From Mobilitalea sibirica (lineage in GTDB: Bacteria; Bacillota; Clostridia; Lachnospirales; Lachnospiraceae), in NCBI RefSeq assembly GCF_015999265.1, contig NZ_JAEAGR010000006.1, forward strand, positions 62,001-126,000: a stretch of DNA of 64,000 nt, in the 5' to 3' direction. Shown piece by piece: positions 28,446 to 37,851 of the stretch. The position numbers and the translations under genes are program-made. Under the pieces are notes generated by a model. That model was not told the DNA's origin and did not search any database. It saw only the letters and a program-made list of their open reading frames with translations. Numbering within the stretch: the first letter of the stretch is position 1; each line of letters starts with the position of its first letter.

Positions 28446-30460
28446 GTTATTCAGTTCAGGTTATGTTAGTTAGTATAGGAGTAATTGTAGTAATCGTTAT
28501 TGGACTACTGGCGCTGTTCTCTAGTTTCTACCATAAGGTGGAGCAAAGTAAGGTTATCATAAGAAACGGTGTTAGCGGTAATAAAGTGAGCTTTGAGGGT
28601 ATTTTTGTAGTACCTATCATACATAGATATGAGGTTATGGATATCTCAGTTAAGAGAGTGGAGATTGCCAGAGAAGGAAAAGACGGTCTCATCTGTAAAG
28701 ACAATCTAAGAGCGGATATCCGGGTTGCATTCTTTGTGCGAGTGAATCAAACTAGGGAGGATGTACTGAAAGTAGCGCAGTTACTTGGTTGTCAAAAGGC
28801 ATCGGACCCTAAGACTTTAATGGAGTTTTTTGATGCGAAATTTTCGGAAGCATTAAAAACCGTTGGTAAAAAATTCGATTTTGTTCAGCTATATACAGAA
28901 AGAGAGACCTTTAAAAGCGAAATTCTTCAGATCATCGGAACAGACTTAAATGGTTATGTATTAGATGATGCTGCAATTGATTTTCTTGAACAGACAGATA
29001 TCAATCTTCTAAATAGCAACAATATCTTAGATGCTGAGGGTATTAAGAAGATTACGGAGCTTACTGCAAAGCAGTTGGTATTAGCCAATGAGATACAAAG
29101 AGAAAAAGAAAAGACGATAAAGCAACAGGATGTAGCTGCAAGAGAGGCTATCCTAGAGCTTGAAAAGCAGAATGCGGAAGCAGAAGCGAAGCAGAAAAGA
29201 GAAATCGCAATTATCAACTCCAGAGAAACAGCGGAAGCGGAAAAGATAGCTCAGGAGGAAAGATTAAAGGCTGAGTTGGCAAGGGTGAAAACTGATGAAG
29301 AAGTTGAAGTAGCCGAACAGAATAAACAAAGACAGGTTATTGTTGCATTGAAAGCAAAGGAAAGCACGGATGCGGTTGAGACAGAACGAGTTGACAGGAA
29401 AAAATTACTGGAAAGAACAGAGAAAGAAAAATTAATTGAATTGGCTAATATTGAAAAAGAGAAAGCAGTTGAGATTGAAAGGAAAAATATTCAGGCTGTT
29501 ATTAGAGAAAGAGTTACAGTTGAGAAAGATACGGTTGTTGAAGAAGAGAGAATTAAGGATACCCGTGCGGTGGCTGAGGCAGAACGTGCTAAGACGGTAG
29601 CCCTTAAAAAAGCAGAAGAAGAGGCAGAAAAAGAGCGTATTATTAAGGTTAAGACAGCAGAAGCTTCCAAACAAGCAGCGGAAAGCTTAGCAGAGAAAGC
29701 AATTATTGATGCGGATGCCAAACTGAAAGCATCTCAAAAAGAAGCTGAGGCGATTAAAATTATTGTTGATGCTAAAATTCTTGAGGAATCCACCAGTGGT
29801 ATCGCTGAGTCTAAAGTAATCGAGGCAAAAGCGTTAGCAGAGGCCAAAGGAGAAACAGCGAAGATTGAGGTAAAAGAGAAAGACGGTACCGTGGAAGCGG
29901 AAGTATTAAAGAAAAAATATCTGGCTGAAGCAGAAGGAATCAAGGAAAAAGCCAACAGTATGAAAGCCTTAGACGAAGTTGGCAGAGGCCATGAAGAATT
30001 CAAGCTTAAACTGGAGAAAGAGAAAGAGATTGAGCTTGCCTCAATTAATATCCAAAAAGATATTGCGCAGTCACAAGCATCTGTGATTCAAGAAGCACTG
30101 AAATCAGCCAAAATTGATATTGTTGGCGGAGAAACCATGTTCTTTGATAAGATTATCGGTTCCATAGCACAAGGTAAATCCTATGATCGATTAGTTAATA
30201 ACAGTGAAGTGCTAACGGATATTAAAGAGACATTCATAACCGGTGATCCGGAATACTTTAAGAAACAATTACAAGAATTAATCGGTCGATTTAATATAAC
30301 CTCGGAAGATTTGAAGAATCTATCAATCGCAGGAGCTGTTAATAAAATGATAAACAGTGCAGAGGGTTCCGATAAAACAATGTTAGGTAAATTGCTAGAG
30401 ACTGTAAATAAGGCAGGGGTTGGTAACTTACCGGCGGGAACCGTGATAGAGGGTAAGTAA
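28442..30460 (+). CDS. Flotillin family protein (YqiK-like)
   Basis: 672 residues: N-terminal membrane helix (~6-26), SPFH/band-7 domain (~28-200; RADIRVAFFVRVNQTREDVL), then about 350 residues of Glu/Lys/Ala-rich coiled coil with the repeated AEAKG/EAEA pattern of flotillins, and a short C-terminal domain (~565-672). Flotillins form large membrane-attached oligomers that organise membrane domains. The neighbouring YqiJ-like gene overlaps it and the giant AAA+ gene follows by 62 bases, arguing for one complex. Confidence 0.93.
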   Translation: MSYSVQVMLVSIGVIVVIVIGLLALFSSFYHKVEQSKVIIRNGVSGNKVSFEGIFVVPIIHRYEVMDISVKRVEIAREGKDGLICKDNLRADIRVAFFVRVNQTREDVLKVAQLLGCQKASDPKTLMEFFDAKFSEALKTVGKKFDFVQLYTERETFKSEILQIIGTDLNGYVLDDAAIDFLEQTDINLLNSNNILDAEGIKKITELTAKQLVLANEIQREKEKTIKQQDVAAREAILELEKQNAEAEAKQKREIAIINSRETAEAEKIAQEERLKAELARVKTDEEVEVAEQNKQRQVIVALKAKESTDAVETERVDRKKLLERTEKEKLIELANIEKEKAVEIERKNIQAVIRERVTVEKDTVVEEERIKDTRAVAEAERAKTVALKKAEEEAEKERIIKVKTAEASKQAAESLAEKAIIDADAKLKASQKEAEAIKIIVDAKILEESTSGIAESKVIEAKALAEAKGETAKIEVKEKDGTVEAEVLKKKYLAEAEGIKEKANSMKALDEVGRGHEEFKLKLEKEKEIELASINIQKDIAQSQASVIQEALKSAKIDIVGGETMFFDKIIGSIAQGKSYDRLVNNSEVLTDIKETFITGDPEYFKKQLQELIGRFNITSEDLKNLSIAGAVNKMINSAEGSDKTMLGKLLETVNKAGVGNLPAGTVIEGK

Positions 30461-30522
30461 CTATTATATCATTCGAAGTGACAAAGCAGTTAAGAAACTT
30501 CACGTAAATGAGGTAGGTAAAG

Positions 30523-33500
30523 TTGGAGGATAGAGAGAAGAAAGAAATAGAGAATAAAGCAGTAGAGAACAAAAATAAAGATATGGAAAACAGTACCTAT
30601 GAGGTAATTAAAAACCGTCTTACAAAACAAGGCGATGACTTAAAGGATCGGGTTGATAAGTTAAATTTATCCAGAAAAGAAGTCTTTGGTTCCATTGAAA
30701 CGAAGCTTCTTAGTAGCGAGCGAATTATAACGGAGAATAATTGTATCCCCAGGGATATGGCACCGATAAATGATACTTTCCTATTTGGATACAATGTCAA
30801 TGTTGGTCTTAAGTCGAAGGTTGAGCTTAGTGATGTGTTTTCAATTTATAAATATAGCGAACATACCTTCCATAAAGAAACCTTGAATATCATTCAGGAT
30901 GAGCAATTTATTAAGGATTTTGAGGATCTTTATAAATATTATAAGAACACATTCTTTGCTAAGTTTACGATAATCGAACCCTATCTTTATATGATTTTCC
31001 AGACGGGAAAGTCAGCTACAGATATCAAAGCGTTCAAATGGCTCATAAAAGGGGATAAGCTAATCTATGTGGATTGCAGAAGTGAGCATGAAGTTAAGTT
31101 TGAGAATAAGAATGAATTTAACTACGTGAAAGCAACGCGGGATGATCAACGGGGTGGTGCCCATCCCCATGTATCAATTCTTGATAAAGTATTTGTAGAA
31201 ACCATCGGCGGAGATTTAACGATTAAGGTTGAGGATAATACGAAGACCGGTAAGGGAATTTATACGGAAGCGGTAGAGGATAAGGATCAGAGCCTTGACG
31301 ATGCAGAAATCTTTTATGCTGATTTTGGTGAAATCGTAATCCTTAAGATTCGGCCCTATAAGGAAAATGATTATCGATATTTTATATTTAATAATAAGTT
31401 AAAGAATGTTGTAAGAATTGATTGGGTGAAAGATACCTGTATGCTTTTACCGGGAAATCATGGTCTCATTTTCCCCAAAGGTTATTATCTGCAAAACGGT
31501 GAATATAAGATATTCGATGTTCCGGTAAATCACTGCGTATTTGATCAGATGATTAGTTCCGCTAACGGTGAAGATTATCAATATATTTTTTATAATATTG
31601 AAAGCGGTATTTATTTAGTATATTCCTATAATATCATTGAGCAGACAATTGATACACCCATTGTCTGCAGCGGCTATTCCCATTTTAATAACGGGGAAAT
31701 GATTGTATTTAAACCGGAGAATGAACCCAGAAAGAATCATATGATACAGATATGGCAGACACCTTATGTGGGGAAAAACTATGTAAGGGAAAGTCATAGT
31801 GATTCGATACTTTTCAATATCGGTAATAAGGATATCGTTAAGTGTATGGCTGATTGTATGATCGTATATAAGCTCATTCAAAAGGGTGAGAGCTATCAGA
31901 GCATCTATCTTGATATTGTAAAAGAAGCACAACTTATCATTGATACGTATTTTTGGTTAGATAAAGAAGAAGCTTTTCATCTAAAGGAAGTACTCATTCG
32001 CATTAAAGAGACATCAACGTTTGCGATTGGGGAGTTTGAGAAAGTAATAAGAATAAAGAACGCAACCAAGAAGCAGATTACCGATGTACAAAATGAAGCA
32101 GAAGAGCTCATTAAAAAACTGGATTATGGAACCTTTGATACCGTGAATGATTATGTCAAGGTATTAGCGAATATTCGTAATCTAAGAGGTAAAATAGCTT
32201 CCCTTAGGGATTTAAGCTATACGGATCTTACGATTGTGGATACACTTGACACCGAAGTAAGAGAAAAAAACGAGGAATTTTCACAAAAATGTATTGAGTT
32301 CTTAATCCGACCTGATGGTCTTAAAGTATATTCCGATAAGGTACTTGAACTGCAAGAGGGTATATCCAAGGTTAACAAATCAAAAGAAGGGAAAGAGCTT
32401 ACGCAGAGGATGAATGAAACCTCAGGCGAATTAGAACTTCTTATGGATATTGTTAGTAACTTTAAGATTGAAGATCCTACCATGACAACTGAGATCATAG
32501 AGAAAATTTCCTCCTTATTCTCTCTCTTGAATAATGCGAAAGCAAAAGTTAAATCAAGAGTTGAGGAATTTGCAAAGAGTGAGATGACGATACAGTTTAA
32601 CTCGCAGATGAAACTTCTTAGTCAAGCTGTAGTTAATTATCTGGATGTCTCGGATACGGTGGATAAATGCGAGCTATACCTTAATAAGGTTATGGTTCAG
32701 ATTCAAGAACTGGAAGGAAAGTTCGCTGAATTTGATGAATATGTAGTAAAACTCAGTGAAAAAAGAGAAGAATTATATAATACCTTTGAGGGTAAGAAAC
32801 AATCAATTTTAGATAAATTAAATAAGCGTATTGTTAGTTTATTTGATTCCTCCGAACGTATCATGAATGGAATCGCAAATAGAATACAGGGTTTTGAAAC
32901 TGTTGAAGAGATTAACGGATATATTGCAACTGATATCATGGCTGAGAAAGTTAGAGATATTATCTCCACCCTCAGAGATCTTGGCGATAATGTAAAGGCC
33001 GATGAGATTAGTTCAAAACTAAAGACCCTAAAAGAGGATACCATTCGCCAGTTAAAGGATAAGAAAGAATTATATATCAGCGGCGAGAACGTGATTAAAC
33101 TGGGAAAACATCACTTCTCGGTAAATACGAAAGCAATTGATCTATCCATCGTACAAAAAGAAAATGAACTATATTATCATATCACAGGTACGGACTTCTG
33201 GGATAAGGTAGTGTATAAGGATCTGGATAAGTATCGTTATGTGTTTGATCAGAGTCTCTTATCTGAAAATACAGAGGTTTATAGAGGGGAATATCTTGCA
33301 TATTCTGTTTTTGAAGCGGCAAGAAAGAAGAAATTTGAAAGTCTGGATATACTATATTCTAAGACAGAGGCAGGATTAGTGGAGCTTATTCAAAGGTTTA
33401 TGGAGCCCAGATACCAAGAGGGATACACAAAAGGTGTCCATGATGTCGACGGTGCAAAGCTTCTAAAAGGGATACTGGATTTACATTATAATATTGATTT

Positions 33501-35463
33501 ATTAATATACGGCAGTCAGGTTAGGGCTCTAGCCAGATTGTTCTGGAATTGTCTTTCCGATGCGAAAACGAAGGAGCTTTTATCCGTTCGATTAAAAGAA
33601 TTGGCTAAGGTTTCGTTATATTTTAACTCTTTACCGAATCTAGATAACTATATTCCCTTTATTACCGATAAGCTTATAAAAGCGTATCAAAACATTACCT
33701 TCTTTGATAGCAAACTTATCCCTTTATCTGCAGAGTATCTTTGTAAAGAGATTATGAAAGATAAGGATTTTGTAGTCAGTAAAGAGGCGAAATATATTTA
33801 TGATGGGTTTATAAAATACTTAAAAGAAAAGAAAGCTTTTGATGAGTTTTCATCATCGATGAAAAACAGCTTAAATGATATCGAAGGAGCTTTCTATCTT
33901 ATCAAAGAATGGGTAAACGCGTATCGCACTGCAGTATTAGATCACGCCGATGCCTTGAAAGGACGGGATGAAGAGGAGCTGTTAGGCTTTCTGGACGAAG
34001 TAATAGTTATACTGCTTGAGAATAATTCCGGCTTAGGTAGAGTGATCAATATAGAAACAAAAACTACGATAAACGGACTGGTTGGAACGCATGGTGTAAT
34101 AAAGGAAGGTAACTATACATTAGATTATTCTAAATTTATACACAAGCTAAAATATTATAGTGAAGTGATTGTCCATGATTTTCTAGAGTTTCAAAAAATA
34201 AAAAAGGAGTTGATACAGCAGTTTAAAGAGGAAATTCATTTAGATGACTTTAAACCCAAGGTACTTTCCTCCTTTGTAAGAAATAAGCTGATTGATCAGG
34301 TGTATTTGCCATTAATCGGTGATAATCTGGCAAAACAAATAGGTGTAGTCGGAGAAAATAAGCGAACCGATCTCATGGGGATGTTACTCCTCGTATCACC
34401 TCCTGGCTATGGTAAAACAACGCTGATGGAGTATGTTGCCAGTCGTCTGGGTATCATTTTAGTTAAGGTAAATGGCCCTTCCCTAGGGTATGATGTTACC
34501 TCCCTAGATCCGGAGAAGGCCAATAATTCCGGCGCAAGAGAAGAACTGAAAAAACTCAATCTTGCCCTAAAGATGGGTAACAATGTCATGATATATGTAG
34601 ATGACATTCAGCATTGTAATCCGGAGTTCTTACAAAAGTTCATATCCTTATGTGACGGACAACGAAAGATTGATGGCGTATACAATGGAACAGGACAGAC
34701 CTATGATTTAAGAGGCAAGAAGGTAGCTGTGGTTATGGCCGGCAATCCTTATACGGAAAGTGGTGATAAATTTAAAATACCGGATATGCTATCGAACAGA
34801 GCGGATGTATATAATCTTGGTGATATGCTCAAAGAGAATGAAGAAGCCTTTAAGCTCAGTTATATTGAAAATAGCTTAACCTCTAACCCTGTGCTTAACA
34901 AGCTATCCAACAAAAGCCAACAGGATCTATATGGAATGGTTGAGATGGCGAAGGGAGCAGATAGAGAAAGCGTTAACTTTGAGGGTACGTATTCAATCGA
35001 TGAACTAGGTGAGTATATCAGTGTTATTAAAAAGCTATTTAGAGTAAGGGATATTGTACTTAAGGTTAACATGGAATATATATATTCAGCTGCTCAGGCC
35101 GATGAATACAGAAACGAACCACCGTTTAAGCTGCAGGGATCTTATAGAAATATGAATAAGATTGCAGAAAAGATTGTTTCTATTTTGAATGACGATGAAT
35201 TGTTTCGTATAATCGTTGCAAGCTATGAGAATGACTGTCAGACTTTGACAACGGGAGCTGAGGCAAATATGCTCAAGTGGAAAGAAATTGTTGGTTGTTT
35301 AAATAGCGCGGAACAAACACGATGGAATGAGATTAAAAAAATATTCGTGAAAAACAAGTTGGTCAAAGGTGATGACAAGATGGGGCAGGCAGTCATGGCT
35401 CTAAGTAATCTTACAGAAAGTATAGAGATGATTAAGGATATTATGGAGAAAGGGATAAAATAA
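30523..35463 (+). CDS. Giant DUF3686-type AAA+ ATPase
   Basis: 1646 residues. N-terminal ~450 residues are a beta-rich domain corresponding to the DUF3686 ('DNA repair ATPase') family, ~480-900 is mostly coiled coil, ~900-1230 is helical, and ~1230-1600 is an AAA+ module with Walker A SPPGYGKTT (~1291-1300), Walker B NVMIYVDDIQH (~1354-1363) and a sensor-1 asparagine in VVMAGNPY. No helicase, nuclease or transmembrane motif is visible. The 'DNA repair' label is inherited annotation; linkage to flotillin suggests a role at the membrane. TTG 30523 is used, 5 bases after AGGTAGG; the next ATG (30583) has no site. Confidence 0.88.
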   Translation: MEDREKKEIENKAVENKNKDMENSTYEVIKNRLTKQGDDLKDRVDKLNLSRKEVFGSIETKLLSSERIITENNCIPRDMAPINDTFLFGYNVNVGLKSKVELSDVFSIYKYSEHTFHKETLNIIQDEQFIKDFEDLYKYYKNTFFAKFTIIEPYLYMIFQTGKSATDIKAFKWLIKGDKLIYVDCRSEHEVKFENKNEFNYVKATRDDQRGGAHPHVSILDKVFVETIGGDLTIKVEDNTKTGKGIYTEAVEDKDQSLDDAEIFYADFGEIVILKIRPYKENDYRYFIFNNKLKNVVRIDWVKDTCMLLPGNHGLIFPKGYYLQNGEYKIFDVPVNHCVFDQMISSANGEDYQYIFYNIESGIYLVYSYNIIEQTIDTPIVCSGYSHFNNGEMIVFKPENEPRKNHMIQIWQTPYVGKNYVRESHSDSILFNIGNKDIVKCMADCMIVYKLIQKGESYQSIYLDIVKEAQLIIDTYFWLDKEEAFHLKEVLIRIKETSTFAIGEFEKVIRIKNATKKQITDVQNEAEELIKKLDYGTFDTVNDYVKVLANIRNLRGKIASLRDLSYTDLTIVDTLDTEVREKNEEFSQKCIEFLIRPDGLKVYSDKVLELQEGISKVNKSKEGKELTQRMNETSGELELLMDIVSNFKIEDPTMTTEIIEKISSLFSLLNNAKAKVKSRVEEFAKSEMTIQFNSQMKLLSQAVVNYLDVSDTVDKCELYLNKVMVQIQELEGKFAEFDEYVVKLSEKREELYNTFEGKKQSILDKLNKRIVSLFDSSERIMNGIANRIQGFETVEEINGYIATDIMAEKVRDIISTLRDLGDNVKADEISSKLKTLKEDTIRQLKDKKELYISGENVIKLGKHHFSVNTKAIDLSIVQKENELYYHITGTDFWDKVVYKDLDKYRYVFDQSLLSENTEVYRGEYLAYSVFEAARKKKFESLDILYSKTEAGLVELIQRFMEPRYQEGYTKGVHDVDGAKLLKGILDLHYNIDLLIYGSQVRALARLFWNCLSDAKTKELLSVRLKELAKVSLYFNSLPNLDNYIPFITDKLIKAYQNITFFDSKLIPLSAEYLCKEIMKDKDFVVSKEAKYIYDGFIKYLKEKKAFDEFSSSMKNSLNDIEGAFYLIKEWVNAYRTAVLDHADALKGRDEEELLGFLDEVIVILLENNSGLGRVINIETKTTINGLVGTHGVIKEGNYTLDYSKFIHKLKYYSEVIVHDFLEFQKIKKELIQQFKEEIHLDDFKPKVLSSFVRNKLIDQVYLPLIGDNLAKQIGVVGENKRTDLMGMLLLVSPPGYGKTTLMEYVASRLGIILVKVNGPSLGYDVTSLDPEKANNSGAREELKKLNLALKMGNNVMIYVDDIQHCNPEFLQKFISLCDGQRKIDGVYNGTGQTYDLRGKKVAVVMAGNPYTESGDKFKIPDMLSNRADVYNLGDMLKENEEAFKLSYIENSLTSNPVLNKLSNKSQQDLYGMVEMAKGADRESVNFEGTYSIDELGEYISVIKKLFRVRDIVLKVNMEYIYSAAQADEYRNEPPFKLQGSYRNMNKIAEKIVSILNDDELFRIIVASYENDCQTLTTGAEANMLKWKEIVGCLNSAEQTRWNEIKKIFVKNKLVKGDDKMGQAVMALSNLTESIEMIKDIMEKGIK

Positions 35464-35640
35464 TTCGAAATATTCTAATCCTTGCTGTATGCATACCCTT
35501 ATTCGCATACAATATTTACTGATGAATGGAACAAAAGGAACATAAGTAGTTCTTTTAGTGAGTATGGAGTGGCAAAAAGTAAATATAAAACTGTTATATA
35601 ATAAAAATGATGAAGTATGACTTACCGTAATACACTGTTG

Positions 35641-35721
35641 ACGGGCACATTGTTGACTATATATGCTAATTAACGTTCAAATATGTTCGCTAGGGGCAGA
35701 TATAATCAATAATGTGTCCGT
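35641..35721. repeat. 26-bp imperfect inverted repeat
   Basis: Arms 35641-35666 (begins ACGGGCACATTGTTGA) and 35696-35721 (ends AATGTGTCCGT) match at 22 of 26 positions, two of the others being G-U pairs, with a 29-base loop. There is no T-run, so a structured RNA or repeat element is more likely than a terminator. Confidence 0.5.
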
Positions 35722-36200
35722 TTGTCTGTTAGAGAGAAGTATATCTCCTATGCTTATATGTATAACATTTGAGTATACTTAAGTCATACTCCAAAATATC
35801 TTTTGTAGTAGCCCATAATTTTTTGACAGTTTCTTTTGGTAAGAGAAGGTTTATATACAAGGAGTTAAGGTAGGAAAATGAAAATAATACATTGCGAATG
35901 ACAAAAATATACATATGTTTTCCAAACACGACATGTTAAATGTAAAAAAATGGTATATAATATAATTAGTTGTAACAATATTCACTGCTTTTGATAGGAT
36001 TATCTGTAAATGATTATCTATTATTAGAGATAGAGATAATGATTCTTGGTTTATTCGTCTTTATTCTATATTCCCATCTTATATGTGTTTCTTATATGTG
36101 TGTACAAGATCACACAGTTACTTATGAATTAACTCTTCTTATTAATCTCAAACATATCTTCTATTAAAGATGTTAGAAACCAGGGATTTAATTATTCATG

Positions 36201-36257
36201 AAAGGTAAGTCTTTTTCAAAATAGTATTTGCTATTTCGAAAAAGACTTACCTTTTCG
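36201..36257. terminator. Very long hairpin, possible bidirectional terminator
   Basis: Arms 36201-36224 and 36231-36254 are complementary at 23 of 24 positions with a 6-base loop (TATTTG), followed by TTTTCG. The stability is far above the other terminators. It might terminate the upstream AAA+ transcript or insulate the LytTR promoter. Confidence 0.6.
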
Positions 36258-36326
36258 AACATTTAGGGCTATCAGTGGTATAAGCCTATAATTGAAGATG
36301 AGGCTTTCATGTCATTATGAAAAAGT

Positions 36327-36356
36327 TACCACTTAGGTTAAAAAACTAACCACTTA
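36327..36356 (+). promoter_or_regulatory. LytTR-type direct-repeat operator
   Basis: ACCACTTA occurs at 36328-36335 and again at 36349-36356, exactly 21 bp apart, on the same face of the helix. LytTR regulators characteristically bind two such repeats spaced about two turns, just upstream of the -35. The next gene is a LytTR regulator. Confidence 0.6.
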
Positions 36357-36367
36357 CTACGCAGCTA

Positions 36368-36395
36368 TTTACATTATCCATTTATTCATTATAAT
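36368..36395 (+). promoter_or_regulatory. Promoter of the LytTR/toastrack operon
   Basis: TTTACA (36368-36373) and TATAAT (36390-36395) are 16 bases apart, and end 20 bases before the LytTR start. The direct-repeat operator ends 11 bases upstream of the -35. Confidence 0.65.
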
Positions 36396-36415
36396 GGGAT
36401 TATGGAGATGAGGAA

Positions 36416-36880
36416 ATGAAAGTAAGAATCGAGATTAACGAAAATAATAATGATGAAGATGAAGTAATTATCCGTTGCAGCAAATTGGAGGAGAGAATCC
36501 AAAGGGTGTATGACACGGTTATGGATATTGCCAAGGGTTCAAGACACCTGATACTTAATAAAGGGAATGTGGAATATTATCTGCCACTGGATAGTATTTT
36601 GTTTTTCGAAACCTCTGATAACTGTATTAGTGCACATACAGTGAATGATGTATACGAAACCACATACCGTTTATATGAGCTGGAGGAATTACTTCCGGGT
36701 AATTTCATGAGAGTCTCAAAGTCAACCATTATAAACTTAAACCATATTTATTCAATTTCTCGAAATCTTACTGCTTCCAGTGAAATACAGTTTATAAATT
36801 CACACAAACAAGTATTTGTCTCGAGACATTACTATAAATCATTAAAATTTAGATTAGAAGAAAAGAGGAATCGTATATGA
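36416..36880 (+). CDS. LytTR-family DNA-binding regulator
   Basis: 154 residues. C-terminal LytTR domain (~50-148) with YYLPLDSILFFETSDNCISAHT and NFMRVSKSTIINLNHI; the N-terminal ~45 residues are charged and lack a receiver domain. It is the small stand-alone LytTR type, usually autoregulated and coupled to a membrane protein. ATG 36416 follows GAGATGAGG. Its TGA overlaps the ATG of the next gene (ATGA), so regulator and membrane partner are made together. Confidence 0.93.
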   Translation: MKVRIEINENNNDEDEVIIRCSKLEERIQRVYDTVMDIAKGSRHLILNKGNVEYYLPLDSILFFETSDNCISAHTVNDVYETTYRLYELEELLPGNFMRVSKSTIINLNHIYSISRNLTASSEIQFINSHKQVFVSRHYYKSLKFRLEEKRNRI

Positions 36881-37581
36881 AGAAACAAAATTTATTCTGG
36901 GGACTGCTTTTAATTCTTGCTGCTGTACTTATTATTATGAATCAATTTGGATTTTTTACGGCAGGGATAAGCATGATCGATATCTTACTGACGGTCATTT
37001 TGAGTGGAATTATATTAATCAGTATTCGACATATTAATTTTTGGGGAATTTTATTTCCTCTGGCAATCATAGGTACGATATATGCTGAGGAACTAAACAT
37101 CACAGAATTTACTCCATGGCCTGCTTTGCTGACAGCATTTCTATTTAGTATAGGACTCTCCCTGATATTCAACAGACATCATCATTGTTTTGCCTTTCAT
37201 ACCGGTAAGAGTGACTATTTTGGTAGCAGTGTTGTGAATGAACAGGATGATAATATAGTTCAATGCTCTACCAGTTTTGGTGAATGCATCAAATATGTGA
37301 ATAGTGAAAATTTTGAACGGGCTAATATTAGATGTTCCTTCGGGGAAGCAAAGGTGTATTTTGATAATGCCAAAATTCCTTCCGGCAAGGCGGATATCTA
37401 TTTAGATGTGTCATTTGGCGAAGCAAAGCTTTATATTCCCAAAACGTGGAAAGTGATAAATGAAGTACATGTTTTCTTAGGAGATATGAATGAAAAATAC
37501 AGAGGAACCAATTCAGATACTCCTGTAGTAACCATACATGGAAATATAAGCTTTGGAGATGCAAAGATTATATATGTATAA
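36877..37581 (+). CDS. LiaF-like membrane protein with toastrack domain
   Basis: 234 residues: four N-terminal hydrophobic helices (~8-24, 29-47, 52-67, 80-97) followed by a beta-repeat domain (~115-234) with three spaced SFGEAK/SFGDAK units. This is the LiaF/YvlB-type 'toastrack' architecture found in cell-envelope stress sensing, where LiaF restrains a stress regulator. Here the partner is a LytTR regulator rather than a LiaRS two-component system. The partner link is from gene overlap and family precedent. Confidence 0.85.
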   Translation: MKKQNLFWGLLLILAAVLIIMNQFGFFTAGISMIDILLTVILSGIILISIRHINFWGILFPLAIIGTIYAEELNITEFTPWPALLTAFLFSIGLSLIFNRHHHCFAFHTGKSDYFGSSVVNEQDDNIVQCSTSFGECIKYVNSENFERANIRCSFGEAKVYFDNAKIPSGKADIYLDVSFGEAKLYIPKTWKVINEVHVFLGDMNEKYRGTNSDTPVVTIHGNISFGDAKIIYV

Positions 37582-37593
37582 TTTTGATTATAG

Positions 37594-37666
37594 AAAGAGG
37601 CTGTTACAAAATGAGTTTTCGGGATATGACTCCCGACATATTCATTTTGCAATAGTCTCTTTTTAT
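37594..37666. terminator. Terminator-like hairpin with GGCTGTTaCAAAATG core
   Basis: AAAGAGGCTGTTACAAAATGA (37594-37614) pairs, with four wobbles/mismatches, with the inverse at 37642-37662, and a nested CGGGA/TCCCG lies inside. TTTTTAT follows. It is one of four related hairpins in the window. Confidence 0.7.
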
Positions 37667-37851
37667 ATGGTATCAAATATCGATATATTATAATTGCCGG
37701 TGAGATAGGGTATATATAGAAAAATCAAACTGAAACTGCCAATGAAAATATACTAATTTTTATAGCAAAAGACATTGAAAACCAACTAAAGTTATGGTAA
37801 AGTTATTAAACTTGACTTAATATATAACAAAATAAAAGGCGGAGAAATGAT

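Larger units (their letters stand above)
35464..36415. other. 952-base non-coding region with two long hairpins
   Basis: No open frame with a ribosome site on either strand; a 66-codon minus-strand frame (35729-35929) starts with GTG and lacks one. Holds the imperfect inverted repeat 35641-35721, the near-perfect hairpin 36201-36254, a LytTR-type direct repeat and a promoter near its right end. The length is unusual for this gene-dense window. Confidence 0.5.

Noticed and set aside
28954-30003. Several long minus-strand frames inside the flotillin gene
   Set aside because: They mirror the GAA/GCA/AAG-rich coiled coil, giving Ser/Phe/Ala-rich nonsense without ribosome sites.
32217-33044. Minus-strand frames of about 93 and 113 codons in the AAA+ gene
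   Set aside because: Shadows of a clearly coding plus strand; no start signals and Ser/Phe/Leu-biased composition.
35729-35929. 66-codon minus-strand frame in the gap after the AAA+ gene
   Set aside because: GTG start, no ribosome site, and no recognisable domain.
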